From Pedosphaera sp. (GTDB taxonomy: Bacteria; Verrucomicrobiota; Verrucomicrobiia; Limisphaerales; SXQI01), in contig JANYDC010000105.1 of assembly GCA_025359965.1 (NCBI GenBank), forward strand, positions 1 to 64,000: DNA of 64,000 nucleotides, in the 5' to 3' direction. Position numbers and translations under genes: made by a program. This document shows, piece by piece, positions 44,884 through 55,900 of this stretch (its first letter is position 1; each line of letters begins with the position of its first letter). The notes under the pieces were generated by a model that did not search any database, was not told where the DNA came from, and saw only the letters and a list, made by a program, of their open reading frames with translations.

Positions 44884-45651
44884 ATGAACCATTCAAGTGC
44901 TGTTATCGCTGAAGGGGCCGTTGTCCCCGCAAGCTGCTCCGTGGGACCATTCAGCGTCATTGGACCGAATGTTGTCCTTGGGGAAAACTGCGTCATTCAT
45001 TCCCATGTTGTTATTGACGGTCATACGACCATCGGTGAAGGAAACGAAATCTATCCCTTTGCCAGTATAGGAATGAAATCCCAAGATTTAAAATGGAAGG
45101 GCGGGGTGACTCGGACGAACATCGGAGACCGCAACACCATCCGTGAATACGTCTCTGTTCACAGTGCAACGGGCGACGGAGAGTTCACTGCCATCGGCAA
45201 CGACAACTATATTCTGGCCTACTGTCACATCGCCCACAATGTTATTGTCGGCAACAGAGTCGTGATGTCCAATCTGGCCACATTGGCGGGGCATGTGGTC
45301 GTCGGGGATCACGTGGTACTGGGCGGAATGGCCGGGATTCATCAGTTTTGCAGGGTTGGCCGCAACGCCATGGTGGGCGGGTGCTCTAAAGTAACGCAGG
45401 ATGTGCCGCCCTTTATGTTGGCCGATGGCAATCCTGCTGAGATACGCATGATCAACAAAGTGGGTCTGGAGCGGAACGGTTTAGGCGAAACCGTGATTCG
45501 CTCGATTAAAAAGGCGTACCGCTTTTTGTATCGGGAAGGAAACACCCTTGCCGCCGCGCTGGCCAAAATTGAGGCTGATATCCCGCCTTCCCCTGAGATT
45601 CAGCACCTTGTGGACTTTGCCCGCACCTCTCCGCGCGGCCTGACAAAGTAA
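44884..45651 (+). CDS. lpxA: UDP-N-acetylglucosamine O-acyltransferase LpxA
   Basis: A 255-residue left-handed beta-helix enzyme that puts the 3-hydroxyacyl chain on UDP-GlcNAc, the first lipid A step. Hexapeptide repeats run over residues about 5-185. The catalytic His is in YCHIAHNVIVGN (H118, the second His of HIAH). Other marks are GTR-like NTIREYVSVH and GGMAGIHQFCRVG. A helical C-terminus follows. The ATG at 44884 was chosen over an upstream in-frame codon inside lpxC-fabZ. It lies 11 bases after that gene, so lipid A synthesis starts from one transcript. Confidence 0.95.
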   Translation: MNHSSAVIAEGAVVPASCSVGPFSVIGPNVVLGENCVIHSHVVIDGHTTIGEGNEIYPFASIGMKSQDLKWKGGVTRTNIGDRNTIREYVSVHSATGDGEFTAIGNDNYILAYCHIAHNVIVGNRVVMSNLATLAGHVVVGDHVVLGGMAGIHQFCRVGRNAMVGGCSKVTQDVPPFMLADGNPAEIRMINKVGLERNGLGETVIRSIKKAYRFLYREGNTLAAALAKIEADIPPSPEIQHLVDFARTSPRGLTK

Positions 45652-45681
45652 AGTTGCGCAAAATGACCTTTCATTCCCAGC

Positions 45682-45701
45682 GGGGAAAGTTAATCTTCCC
45701 C
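45682..45701 (+). terminator. Weak terminator-like hairpin after lpxA
   Basis: GGGGAA at 45682-45687 pairs with TTCCCC at 45696-45701 around an 8-base loop and is followed by TTC. It lies in the 132-base gap between lpxA and lepA. The stem is short and the T-run poor, so it is weak evidence for a transcript end. Confidence 0.35.
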
Positions 45702-45783
45702 TTCAATTGGGCTCCCAAACGCCAGGGTGAGCCGTTGCGCGGAAATATGCCGGTGTCCGATGGCGTAGAGAAGTAACGAGAAG

Positions 45784-47574
45784 ATGGAAATCAGCAGAAT
45801 CCGGAATTTCAGCATCATTGCCCACATCGATCATGGCAAGACCACTTTGTCTGATCGTTTGTTGCACCGCACGGGAACCATTGCCACACGCGATCAGCAA
45901 GCTCAGTTGCTTGATTCCATGGACTTGGAGCGGGAGCGGGGCATCACCATCAAGGCGCACCCGGTCACGATGCTTTACACCGCCAAGAACGGAATTGAGT
46001 ATGAGCTGAACCTGATCGACACTCCGGGCCATGTGGATTTCGCCTATGAGGTGTCACGCAGCCTGAGCGCGTGCGAAGGGGCTCTGCTCATCATTGATGC
46101 AGCCCAAGGTGTGGAAGCCCAAACCGTGGCCAACGTCCACCTGGCCATGAAACAGAATCTTACGATCATTCCGGTGATCAATAAGATCGATCTCCCACAC
46201 GCGGATGTGGCACAGACGAAAGCGCAATTGGAGGAAATTTTGGCGATTCCGGGTGACACCGCCATTCTAGCCTCGGCCAAGGAAGGCATCGGAATTGAGG
46301 ACATCCTCGAGGCTATTGTGGAGCGGGTGCCCGCGCCCAAAGCCACAGGTGAAAGGTCTCTGCAGGCCCTTGGCTTCGATTCGTACTTCGACATGTACAA
46401 GGGCGTGGTGACTCACGTTCGTGTTTTCAATGGAGAGTTGCGGGCGGGCATGATGGTGAAGTTGTTGCACTCCGGCAAAAGTGTCGAAATTAAGGAGGTC
46501 GGAAGTTTCAACCCGAAGCCCTACGTGCGTGACTGTCTCACAGTGGGTGAGACGGGTTATGTCACCGCCAATATCAAAAGCCCGAAGGACGTTAAGATGG
46601 GCGATACGTTGACGGACTCCCGCATTCCTTCTCCGGCGCTTCCTGGATTTCAAGAGATTCATCCGATGGTGTTCAGCGGCATTTACCCCATCAACACGGC
46701 TGATTACGAGCATCTGAAAGTGAACCTGGGCAAGCTTCAGCTGAATGATTCCGCATTTGTTTACCAGTCGGAAAGTTCGGTGGCTCTGGGCTTCGGATTC
46801 CGCTGCGGTTTCCTGGGCTTGCTGCATTTGGAGATCGTGCAGGAACGTCTGCGTCGCGAGTACGACATGGACATCATTGCGACCTATCCCAGTGTCATCT
46901 ACCGGGTACACATGACCGACGGCACGATGAAGGAGGTCGACAATCCTGCCTTCATGCCCGAAGTGAATTACATCTCAAAAATTGAGGAGCCCATGGTGAA
47001 GGCTTTCGTCATTTGCCCGAACGAAAACATCGGCGATATGCTGGCTTTGATTTCTGAAAAGCGCGGCATTGTGGACAATACCGAGACTCTCGACCAACGA
47101 AGGGTCATGCTCACCAGCCGCATGCCGCTTAATGAAATTCTTATCGATTTCCATGACCGCATCAAGAGCATCACGCGTGGTTTTGGCTCAATGGATTATG
47201 AACATGACGGGCATCGCGAATCAGACATGGTCAAGTTGGACGTCCTTGTAAATGCCGAGCCGGTCGACGCGTTCTCCTGCATTGTTCATCGTGACAAGGC
47301 TGAGCAACGTGGCCGCGCCCTCGCTTCAAAACTCAAGGAAGTCATCCCTAAACAACAATATGCGGTGGCTATTCAGGCGGCGATCGGCGGGAAATTCATC
47401 GCGCGCGAAACAGTAACGGCCATGCGCAAGGACGTGACGGCGAAATGCTACGGCGGCGACATTTCGCGCAAACGGAAACTGTTGGAGAAACAAAAGGAAG
47501 GTAAAAAACGCATGAAGGCGTTTGGAACCGTCCAGATTCCGCAGGAAGCATTTATCGAAGTGCTCAAAGCCTGA
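45784..47574 (+). CDS. lepA: Elongation factor 4
   Basis: A 596-residue translational GTPase (LepA/EF4). G motifs: AHIDHGKTTLSDRLL (G1), RERGITI (G2), DTPGHVDFAYEV (G3), INKIDLPHAD (G4). Typical later parts are GFRCGFLGLLHLEIVQERLRREY and the C-terminal domain with YGGDISRKRKLLEKQKEGKKRMK. LepA back-translocates or remodels ribosomes under stress. GAGAAG precedes the ATG. The signal peptidase gene follows after 21 bases, as lepA-lepB do in many bacteria. Confidence 0.97.
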   Translation: MEISRIRNFSIIAHIDHGKTTLSDRLLHRTGTIATRDQQAQLLDSMDLERERGITIKAHPVTMLYTAKNGIEYELNLIDTPGHVDFAYEVSRSLSACEGALLIIDAAQGVEAQTVANVHLAMKQNLTIIPVINKIDLPHADVAQTKAQLEEILAIPGDTAILASAKEGIGIEDILEAIVERVPAPKATGERSLQALGFDSYFDMYKGVVTHVRVFNGELRAGMMVKLLHSGKSVEIKEVGSFNPKPYVRDCLTVGETGYVTANIKSPKDVKMGDTLTDSRIPSPALPGFQEIHPMVFSGIYPINTADYEHLKVNLGKLQLNDSAFVYQSESSVALGFGFRCGFLGLLHLEIVQERLRREYDMDIIATYPSVIYRVHMTDGTMKEVDNPAFMPEVNYISKIEEPMVKAFVICPNENIGDMLALISEKRGIVDNTETLDQRRVMLTSRMPLNEILIDFHDRIKSITRGFGSMDYEHDGHRESDMVKLDVLVNAEPVDAFSCIVHRDKAEQRGRALASKLKEVIPKQQYAVAIQAAIGGKFIARETVTAMRKDVTAKCYGGDISRKRKLLEKQKEGKKRMKAFGTVQIPQEAFIEVLKA

Positions 47575-47595
47575 CCCTAGTCGGGAAACAAGAAC

Positions 47596-48783
47596 ATGAA
47601 TTTGCGCTGGTTGATTTCAAGCAGATGGCGACAGGCGGCTGACTTGCGCAAACGGGTCCGCGCAATTTACCAATCGCAAATCGATATTCTGGCACCGTTG
47701 CCTGGAGAGAAAATGCGGGCCGCGCTTGCGCAATTTGAGACGATCCTGCAAAGCCCAAATTCAGACCGCGCCGCACTTGATGCGGGGATGCGGGACTTAG
47801 GGGTGGCAGGAGAGAAATACCTTAAGCCCTACCCGGCGGCGGCGCTGCGCGAAAATATTGATGTCATCTTTGTTGCGCTGACGGTTGCTCTCGCCATCAG
47901 AACATTTTTTTTCCAGCCCATGGCCATCCCCACGGGTTCCATGCAGCCAACGCTCAACGGCATCACCCATCAGGACTTACGGGGCCAAACAGTGGAGGAA
48001 TACCCCAATGCGCTCACGCAAATCTGGCGGTTTGCGATCAAGGGTGAACACTATTTCAGGGTTACGGCTTTGGAAGATGGAAATTTTGAGGGCTTCGAGG
48101 AGCCGCACCAAGTCGCTCCTTTTGTTCAAGCACAGCGGTTTCGAGTGGGAGGACAAATTTATCAGGTGCGTTTTCCGCCGGATAGTCTGATTGGCGGGCA
48201 ATACAATCGCTCTGGGTTAATGCCCGGACAGAGTTTTAAGAAGGGGCAGGACATCATCCGTCTCAAAGTGACCAGCGGGGACCGTCTCTTTGCCAATCGC
48301 ATCACTTACAATTTCTCCCGGCCCAAACGAGGTGACATCGTGATTTTTGAGTCGACTGGAATCCCCATGTTGACGCAGAACACTCACTACATCAAACGTC
48401 TGATCGGACTTCCCGGCGAAACCCTGCGCATAGGTGATGATCGGCATGTTGTCGTCGACGGTGTTCGGCTGGATGCCAGCACCCCTAAATTTGCGAATAT
48501 CTACAGTTTCTCCGGTCCGCCGCTTGAGGACCATTACAGCGGCCACGTTAATTCCAAAACCGCCCAGCTCACGGGCCGAGTCGGCATGCAGTACGCACCG
48601 CTTTTTCCTGATGGAAATTCGGAGTTTAAAGTGCGTCCCAACCATTTTTTTGTCTGCGGGGACAACACCATGAACAGTTACGACTCCCGTTTTTGGGGGG
48701 ATTTCCCCACTGACAAAGTCATAGGCAAACACGCGTTTGTGTTCTGGCCGTTCTCTTCGCATTTTGGGTGGAGCGCCCACTAG
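47596..48783 (+). CDS. lepB: Signal peptidase I (first of two)
   Basis: A 395-residue type I signal peptidase. Ser115 (IPTGSMQPTL) and Lys267 (HYIKRLIGLPGE) are the catalytic dyad; GDNTMNSYDSRFWG is box E. One membrane segment (about 87-106) precedes the Ser. An unusual 85-residue soluble region lies before it (ADLRKRVRAIYQSQIDILAPLPGEKMR), probably cytosolic and helical. A long insert lies between Ser and Lys (about 150 residues). It follows lepA by 21 bases, and the second signal peptidase begins 14 bases after it. Confidence 0.94.
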   Translation: MNLRWLISSRWRQAADLRKRVRAIYQSQIDILAPLPGEKMRAALAQFETILQSPNSDRAALDAGMRDLGVAGEKYLKPYPAAALRENIDVIFVALTVALAIRTFFFQPMAIPTGSMQPTLNGITHQDLRGQTVEEYPNALTQIWRFAIKGEHYFRVTALEDGNFEGFEEPHQVAPFVQAQRFRVGGQIYQVRFPPDSLIGGQYNRSGLMPGQSFKKGQDIIRLKVTSGDRLFANRITYNFSRPKRGDIVIFESTGIPMLTQNTHYIKRLIGLPGETLRIGDDRHVVVDGVRLDASTPKFANIYSFSGPPLEDHYSGHVNSKTAQLTGRVGMQYAPLFPDGNSEFKVRPNHFFVCGDNTMNSYDSRFWGDFPTDKVIGKHAFVFWPFSSHFGWSAH

Positions 48784-48797
48784 CCCGGCATGAACAA

Positions 48798-49964
48798 ATG
48801 ATCTGGCTTTGGCTAAGCTCGAGAACCCGTCGGCAGGGTTGGCAATTGCTAGGGCAGGGGCAACGACTGTTCCATGAGCAGTCCGACCTCTTGAGTGAAG
48901 ACGCCGGGGCGGAGTTTGCAAAAGAGCTGGCCGAGTTTCGCAATCAACTGCGTGTACCGGCGCGTAAGTCTGAGATTGTTGCTGCTGCCGAACATTTTGA
49001 GCAGGCCGCCAATCGTCTGCTGATTCCTTTCCCCGGCGATAGCCTGCGCGAAGGTTTCAAGGAAGTTCTGATGGCCGTGGTGACCATTTTGGCGTTCACG
49101 ACTTTTTTTCTTCAACTCACCAAGATTCCCACTGGCTCCATGCAGCCGACGTTGTATGGCATCACTCATCGCGATTTGCGTCAGCGGCCCGATGAGGAGC
49201 TTCCCAATTGGAGAGGAAGGCTTTGGGATGTGGCCGTGCGCGGTTGGTGGTATTATCAGACCCTGGCTCCAACCGATGGCGAGATTGAGGAAATTTCGGA
49301 CGTTAGAACCATTTTTCCGTTTATCACGATGCAAACGATCCGATTTGCGGGAAAATCACTGGTGACTTGGCTGCCTCCTGAGGATTTGCGTGCCCGGGCA
49401 GATATCCATGTCGGACAAAAATTCAGACAAGGCGAACCAATTATTAAACTTCGATTGGTCAGCGGTGATCATTTGTTGGTGGATCGGATGACTTACCATT
49501 TCAGAAAACCCCAACGCGGAGAGATTTTCGTCTTCAAGACACGCGATATCCAAGCATTGCCGCAGGGACAGCTTTACATCAAACGATTGGTAGCTCTGCC
49601 GAATGAGCAGGTCAGCATCAATAACCTTCAGCACTTGGTCATCGATGGCCGTGAAATGACGGCATCGGACCGACATTTTGAAAGTGTGTATACTCTTAGG
49701 TCCGGCCCCGTGGATCAGCCTTATTTGGGGCATTTGAACAACATGATTGCCGGTCAGTACCACCGGTCAGGTTTGGCGCCGAGGTTCGAGACAGAGCAAA
49801 GCAACTTGATGGTAGGACCGTCAGGATACTTGGCCATGGGCGACAACACCTTGAACAGTTTTGATTCACGGGCATGGGGGGAAGTCCCTGAGCGCAACAT
49901 CCTTGGGAAGTGCTGGTTCGTCTACTGGCCCATCACAGATCGATTCGGCTGGGGCTACCGATGA
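48798..49964 (+). CDS. lepB: Signal peptidase I (second of two)
   Basis: A 388-residue paralog of the preceding gene. The ATG at 48798 (MIWLWLSSRTRRQGW) was chosen; the longer frame starts inside its neighbour. The catalytic Ser114 (IPTGSMQPTL) and Lys262 (LYIKRLVALPNE) and the GDNTLNSFDSRAWG box are intact. Like its partner it has an N-terminal helical region of about 80 residues, one membrane segment (about 88-107), and GITHRDLRQRP directly after the Ser motif. The two proteins share motifs but differ widely elsewhere, so this is an old duplication. Its stop is 2 bases from the giant secreted gene on the other strand. Confidence 0.93.
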   Translation: MIWLWLSSRTRRQGWQLLGQGQRLFHEQSDLLSEDAGAEFAKELAEFRNQLRVPARKSEIVAAAEHFEQAANRLLIPFPGDSLREGFKEVLMAVVTILAFTTFFLQLTKIPTGSMQPTLYGITHRDLRQRPDEELPNWRGRLWDVAVRGWWYYQTLAPTDGEIEEISDVRTIFPFITMQTIRFAGKSLVTWLPPEDLRARADIHVGQKFRQGEPIIKLRLVSGDHLLVDRMTYHFRKPQRGEIFVFKTRDIQALPQGQLYIKRLVALPNEQVSINNLQHLVIDGREMTASDRHFESVYTLRSGPVDQPYLGHLNNMIAGQYHRSGLAPRFETEQSNLMVGPSGYLAMGDNTLNSFDSRAWGEVPERNILGKCWFVYWPITDRFGWGYR

Positions 49965-49966
49965 GT

Positions 49967-52900
49967 TCACTGTGCCGCTGTTGTTGGTTGACTATTGTCG
50001 CCGGCACTTACGGTCATCTGTGCAGCAACTCCACCGGCAGCCTCGGTGGTAAAAAGCTCAAGGTCTCCAATTGTGCCAGAAGTGAAAACGAGCCCGCGTC
50101 CATCGGGCAGCCAAGTCGGATCTCGGTCTATTCCCGGACGACTGGTGATCCGTACGATAAGAGTGCCATCGGCCCGCGCTGTATAGATTTCCTCGTCTCC
50201 GTCGCGATCTGATACGAAAGCCAAACTCTCTCCGTCCATTGACCACGCCGGATGGGTGTCGTTCGCGGACGAGACTATAAGTGAAATTATTGCGCCACCA
50301 ATTACTTGGAATGTTGCGAGCTGAGACCGTCCGTCAGTAATTTGCGCGAAGACGATTTGCTGGCCGTTGGGCGACCACGCTGGCGAGCGTCCCGAAATCC
50401 CATCGGGCAGAAGCGCGGTTACTTTCGAGCCATCGGCGTTCATCATAAACAGAGCAGGGGAGCCGCCCCGATCGGAGGTGAAGACAATCTTTGTTCCGTC
50501 CGGAGACCAGTCTGGATCATAATCCGCAGCCGCGTTTGTCGTGAGCCGTGCAGGGCTCAGGCCAGCCTTGGCCTCCTGCCGGTAAATTTCCCGGTTACCG
50601 GCGCGGTTTGAGACGAACACCACCTGGGTGCCATCGCGGGACAGACGCGGCTGTTCGTCCACCGCAGGATTTGAAGTCAGCCTTAGCGGGTTAGGATTTG
50701 CTGAATCGCGCAGATAAAGTTCAGGGTTTCCATCCCGTGTCGACACCCACACCAGTCGCAACAGCGGGACTTCGCCCTCCAGCGAGCCGCTGAATTCCGA
50801 AGTGTTTCCATCGGTGTCTGTCACCGTGGCGTTGATCCGATAAAGCCTGCCCACATCCAATGGATCCAGTGCCAAGGCAAGGCGGAATTTTCCCTCGGAG
50901 ACCAACGCCTCGCCGAGCTTCTGGGCTCCCTCATCATCCGGATCACGGAACACCTGCACCAAGCTGCCATTCGGCGCATCGGCCTCTCCGTAGAGGACAT
51001 CGCCGAGAAATTCGGTCAGTTTCGGCGGTTTGATTCCGTTATTCGCGAGGTCCTCCAAACTAATGCCCTTGCCCGTATTGGCCGTGATGCTGTTATCGAG
51101 GAATGAGTTCTCAAGGGTGGTTGCGCCCACAGCACGGATGCCTGCTGGGTTTTTCGTAATGGTGTTTGCAAAAATAAGGTTCCCGGTCGAGCCATGTTCC
51201 AGATCAACGCCGGCTATGCTGACTCCACTGATGGTATTGCCGCTGATGCGGTTTGAGTGGGCGTTAAACACGGTTACTCCCGTTGGATTCTGATCAAACG
51301 TATTTCCAGGCCCGACTTCATTGTGATGCGCGCCATCACTGATGCGGATTGCGTCCTCTTTGTTACCCGAGAACCTATTATTGGCCACTCGAACGCCATG
51401 CGTTTGAGTGCCGGTCAATTCAATGCCCAGATTCTCATCGGCAAATGAGTTGGCATCCGCCGGATCAGGACCGCCGATGATCACGTCGCTCGCGTTTTCC
51501 ACAAGCACTGCCCGTAGGCCCAGCTGGCTGAAACCATTTTGAACAATCCGGCCACCCTGCGCGCCATTCCTCACCATCACGGCATAATCCATTATGCCGA
51601 CACCGATTGGGGATGATAAAAACTGGTTGCTCAACACCACCGTTCCCGCTGCCTGATCCTCGATGATGATCGCGGTATTCTGTTTTTGATTGGGCGAGAA
51701 ATTGCCAAACCGTATCTCGTTGTCATCCGTGCCCAATCCGCTGACCCTGACGCCGGAGTTGAGATTGCCTTGGATCGCCAACCGATAAATGTTGGTTGGG
51801 GAAGGGCGGTCGTCGCCGATTCGGTTTCGACTGGCTCCCCCCAGAATCTGGATCCCATCAGTATGCGACCCGTTCACCGAACCACGAATGATCTGATTGA
51901 AGCTGGTGTAGGGATCCCGCAGCACAAGCCCTGCACCGTTGGATGATGAAACGGTGAGTCGCTCAAAAAGGTTCCGCCGGCTTTCCTTTGCCACAACAAT
52001 CCCGTTTTCCCGGCCGTTGACGAAGCTGGCAAACGGTTCCGGCCGCTGCGCCACAAAGTGGTTCTCGTAGGCTCCCGACAGAAAAATTCCCGCGCCCCCT
52101 GAGTTCTCGATGTCGAAGACGTGCGTGGTGTTGTTGTGCGCGCCACGAAATTCTAAACCGTTTTCTCCGGCGTCGGCGATCTTGAAGATGAAGTCATTGT
52201 TAGAGGCGTCAACCACCACCGCTCCCTGCTTCACGTTGAGACGCGTCACAACGTTGAGTGAGTTGAAGCGGGTTTCGGAGCCGACCACCTCCAACCCCGT
52301 AAAATTGCGCTTCAAATCGCCGATGGATGTATCCAAACGCACACCTTGCGTGCCGTCCTCTAGCCGGACTCCCGCCCGTCCGTTGGTGCCGTCTGTTTCA
52401 AACAATCCTGATGCGACGCGAAGCAGTTTTCCCATTGCGCGGTCATCCACATGCGAAAGCAACAGACCGTACTCGCCATTAGCCGTGAGAGTTGAGGAAA
52501 GCTCATTACCGTTCGAGGCAAGGATCACGAAACCGCTGTGCACATTGGAGATTGAGCTGCCGTTAAATGAGTTCGCGGACGCGCCATTGGCAATGCTAAC
52601 ACCGTTGCCTCCGTTGGCTGAGCAGAGGTAATTGTCGAAGTTATTGCCCGTGACGCCGGGACCGTCAAGACGGATGCCGTCTCCCGCATTGGCCGAGCTG
52701 CCGCCCGTAAAATGGCGAATGCTGTTATTCCGCGCGTTTCCCAACAGCAGCAGACCGTGACCCGCGTTGCCGGTGCCGGGCAGCATGAAATTTGAGGCAC
52801 CATCGCGCCGGCCAGTGGCGTACTGGATAGTGTTTCCCTCTGCGCCTTCTGTGAGAACAATTCCATTCCCCAGATTACTCGTGCAAATGGTCACCTCGAA

Positions 52901-55900
52901 CTGATTGAACTTGCCGCCCTCGACCCGCAATGCATCGCCGCCCTTGTTCATGAACTTCCCGATGGTCACCCTGTTTCCATTGCCGCGAACTACAAGTCCC
53001 GGTCCAGACCCGTCGCTGAAAGTCGGGGACGTCAGCGTGTTGTTGTCGCCTTCGAGGATCAGCGTCCCATGAACGGTGGGTCTGTTGAAATTGTTGTTGT
53101 TGCCACGCACCACCAGTGTGCCTTCAACCGCCAGATTGATGCTGTTGAACGAACCTTCCACCACCAACGTGCCGGAAAGACTTCCTTGAATGGCGTCGCG
53201 GTTGAGCGGGATGGTGGCGTTGCCTGCAAACGGGGTGATAAAGGCAATGGTATCCCTGAACGCCGCGCCGACCGGGTAGCGCAGCGGCACAGTGCCTGGC
53301 CCAAGATCGGTAATGAAATCGCCCGCTTCCAAGGGAGGGTCCTGCCCGTCGTCATCGTCGAACTGCGGGATCTGCGTCGTCGCAAGGTCACCATTGGCGA
53401 GTCCAGCTGCCTGCTCCAGTGAGATGGGTGAATTCCCGCCCACTTGGATCGTAGCGCCACTACTGAGACCGGAATCCACCGTGAATGTATTGGTCGCCTT
53501 GCCTGCGGGTGTTTCGACAATTAGATCGCCGGTCACGGCACCCGCCGGCAAGGAAAGGAGAATCATATCGCCCGCCACCTTATAGGACTGAAACTGTTTG
53601 CCTCCCACTTTGCCTGTGACCGTGGACTCGCTGTTTCCGAGGTTCTGCACCTTCACCAAAACAGCTGTTCCCACTGGTCCATGTGTCGGCGTCAACGATT
53701 CGATTACCGGCGGTCCCAGTATCGTAACTACGGGACTGAGGTTCGTTTGTGTGGCGCCCGATTTGAGCACATGGACCACTCGCACCGGCCCGGTGGTCAT
53801 TCCCTTGGGAATGTTGAAGTAGACATCCCCATCCGGCGAGTTATCGAAAACGGACAAGGGCAGAATCTCCCCGCTCGAGCTCGGGCAGAAGAACCGATCG
53901 TTGCGGTTAAAATTCAATCCTCTCAGACTGATACGGTCACCTGCGAAAGCCGCGCCGGAGAAGCTGTCCGAAGGGCCGAAGGCGGAGGTCGGAGATACGC
54001 TGTCGACCACCGTCCTGCTCGAAAGTCGAAAACTGCCACGTGCCACTCGTCCACTTGTGGCAACGGTCACCTCGTAGTTGCCATCGAAAGTGGAAGGCAG
54101 TCCCGGAGAAAGTTGAACCACCAGGGTTTGCACGCCTTCTGGATCCGGACCAGCTGCGGATTTTACTTCGCCCTCAAAAAAGTCGGGCCCCCTGAATTCC
54201 ACAGTGTCATTGGTGCCTTTGGATCCGAACGGTGCCAAGCCATTCGGCCCGCGAAAACGGATGATTACCTGATCGCCAGGTTGGGCGAGGGCAGGGGTAA
54301 TATCCAGAAACTCAAACTTGAACGGATCACCAACCATCACAAAGGTTGTCTCCAAGGGGGAGACCAGCGCTGTGCCCGTAATGCGCAATGCTATCTGGCC
54401 GATGGCACCGCCAATGTCCAGCGCTTTAAGCACCGGCCCCAGTGTCTTGGCAAAGTTGGCGGCGACCACTTTTTCACCTGCCTCAAGCGCCTCGCCGAAA
54501 GCTTTTTCTATCCCATGATTCTTCGCCTCATCCGCCAGTTCCTGCACCACAAACTTTCCCAAATCCAAGATGGCCGGAGGCATATCGGCCAGACTGGTGA
54601 TGGCCGGAAGCTTCTTTTCCGCCTCTAAAACCACCTTTGCAAGCAGCTCCTTAAAGAAAGGATCAATATCGATCACCTTGAGGTCCAACAATACGGCAAT
54701 AGTATCGAAAGTCCCGCCGATCAGGTTCAACATGATCGCCCGGTTTCGCTCGACGCGGTAGTTCGCCCTGGCAGTGTCCGCCTCAGCACCACTAGCGAAG
54801 GACGGACTGACGGCAGTCACCAAATACAGTGCGTCGCGATCAGGGAATGTCATCTTGTCGTCAGGAGGATTAAGCGCGTCCACGATTTTTCCATACACGT
54901 AGCCGGCGATGGTTTTCACCGGCACCGTCACATCGTTGAAGGTTTTCCCTCCCACCGAGCCATAACGTGGGAACGGATCCTCGTTTGTTGCCCCCGGAGG
55001 AGTCTCCCTGATCGGATAGACCATCCTCGAGTCGGCCTGTTGCCATTGCTTTGCGAATTCAGCAGGGCCGCCGGGAAACGCTTTCTCAACGTCCACTTCG
55101 TCCACACGGACCACCCAGTCTACGGTCGTCCCGTAAGGATAAGTCTCACTTTGGCCCCGCTTGACGATCCTTTCACGCGGGCCCAGAACTTTACCGGCCA
55201 CTTTGCCTTGGGCGAGCGCGACCAACTCATCAATGAAATTGTTTGCCGCAGCATTGAAGCGCGAGACTTCAATCCAATCCGCATCCACGGGAAAATCTGC
55301 GTCCGGCAATCCTGATGCCGCCTTGACTTGGCCCGTTTGGGGGCGCTTCACGGGGACCGCCAGGCTCAACTGAGCTGCGCCGCCGGCTAGCACCCCAAAT
55401 ACCGCATTTGAAAAGGCCGCAGGAAAATCCGGCTGGTCCACTGGATTTTTTCCAACCGCAAAATGCCCGGCCATCAATTGCGCCAGCACCGCAACTTTGG
55501 GCTCTCCATGAATTGCCGCTAACAGCCTTTTTGCAGCGTCAGGATCTGATGTGCGGAATGCCGGGGTCATGAAGACGAGTGCCTCGGCGGATGAGGCGGC
55601 GCTAAAGACGAGCACTTGGGTCGGCTCGACCGACATTGCCATCAGCGTTCCGTTGGGATTGTTGGTCGGCACAGCCAGCGACAGGAGCGGAACCCCGTTT
55701 CGGATCAGGAGACCTCCTGTTGAATCACCGTAAGTATTCACTACGAGGTACGCAGATATGGGCAGATTGCCGGGTGGCAGAACCTGAACGGGTGCTCGCG
55801 TGAGCACAGTGAATGTGGAGGGTCCTGCAACGAGTGAATCCTGAGTGCGCAACATGACCGGGCCCGAGCGGGCTGCAGCGGGGACATGGGTTACCAGCCT

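Noticed and set aside
53681-54628. 315-codon plus-strand ORF
   Set aside because: It is the antisense of the 2126-residue protein, with no start signal or recognisable domain.
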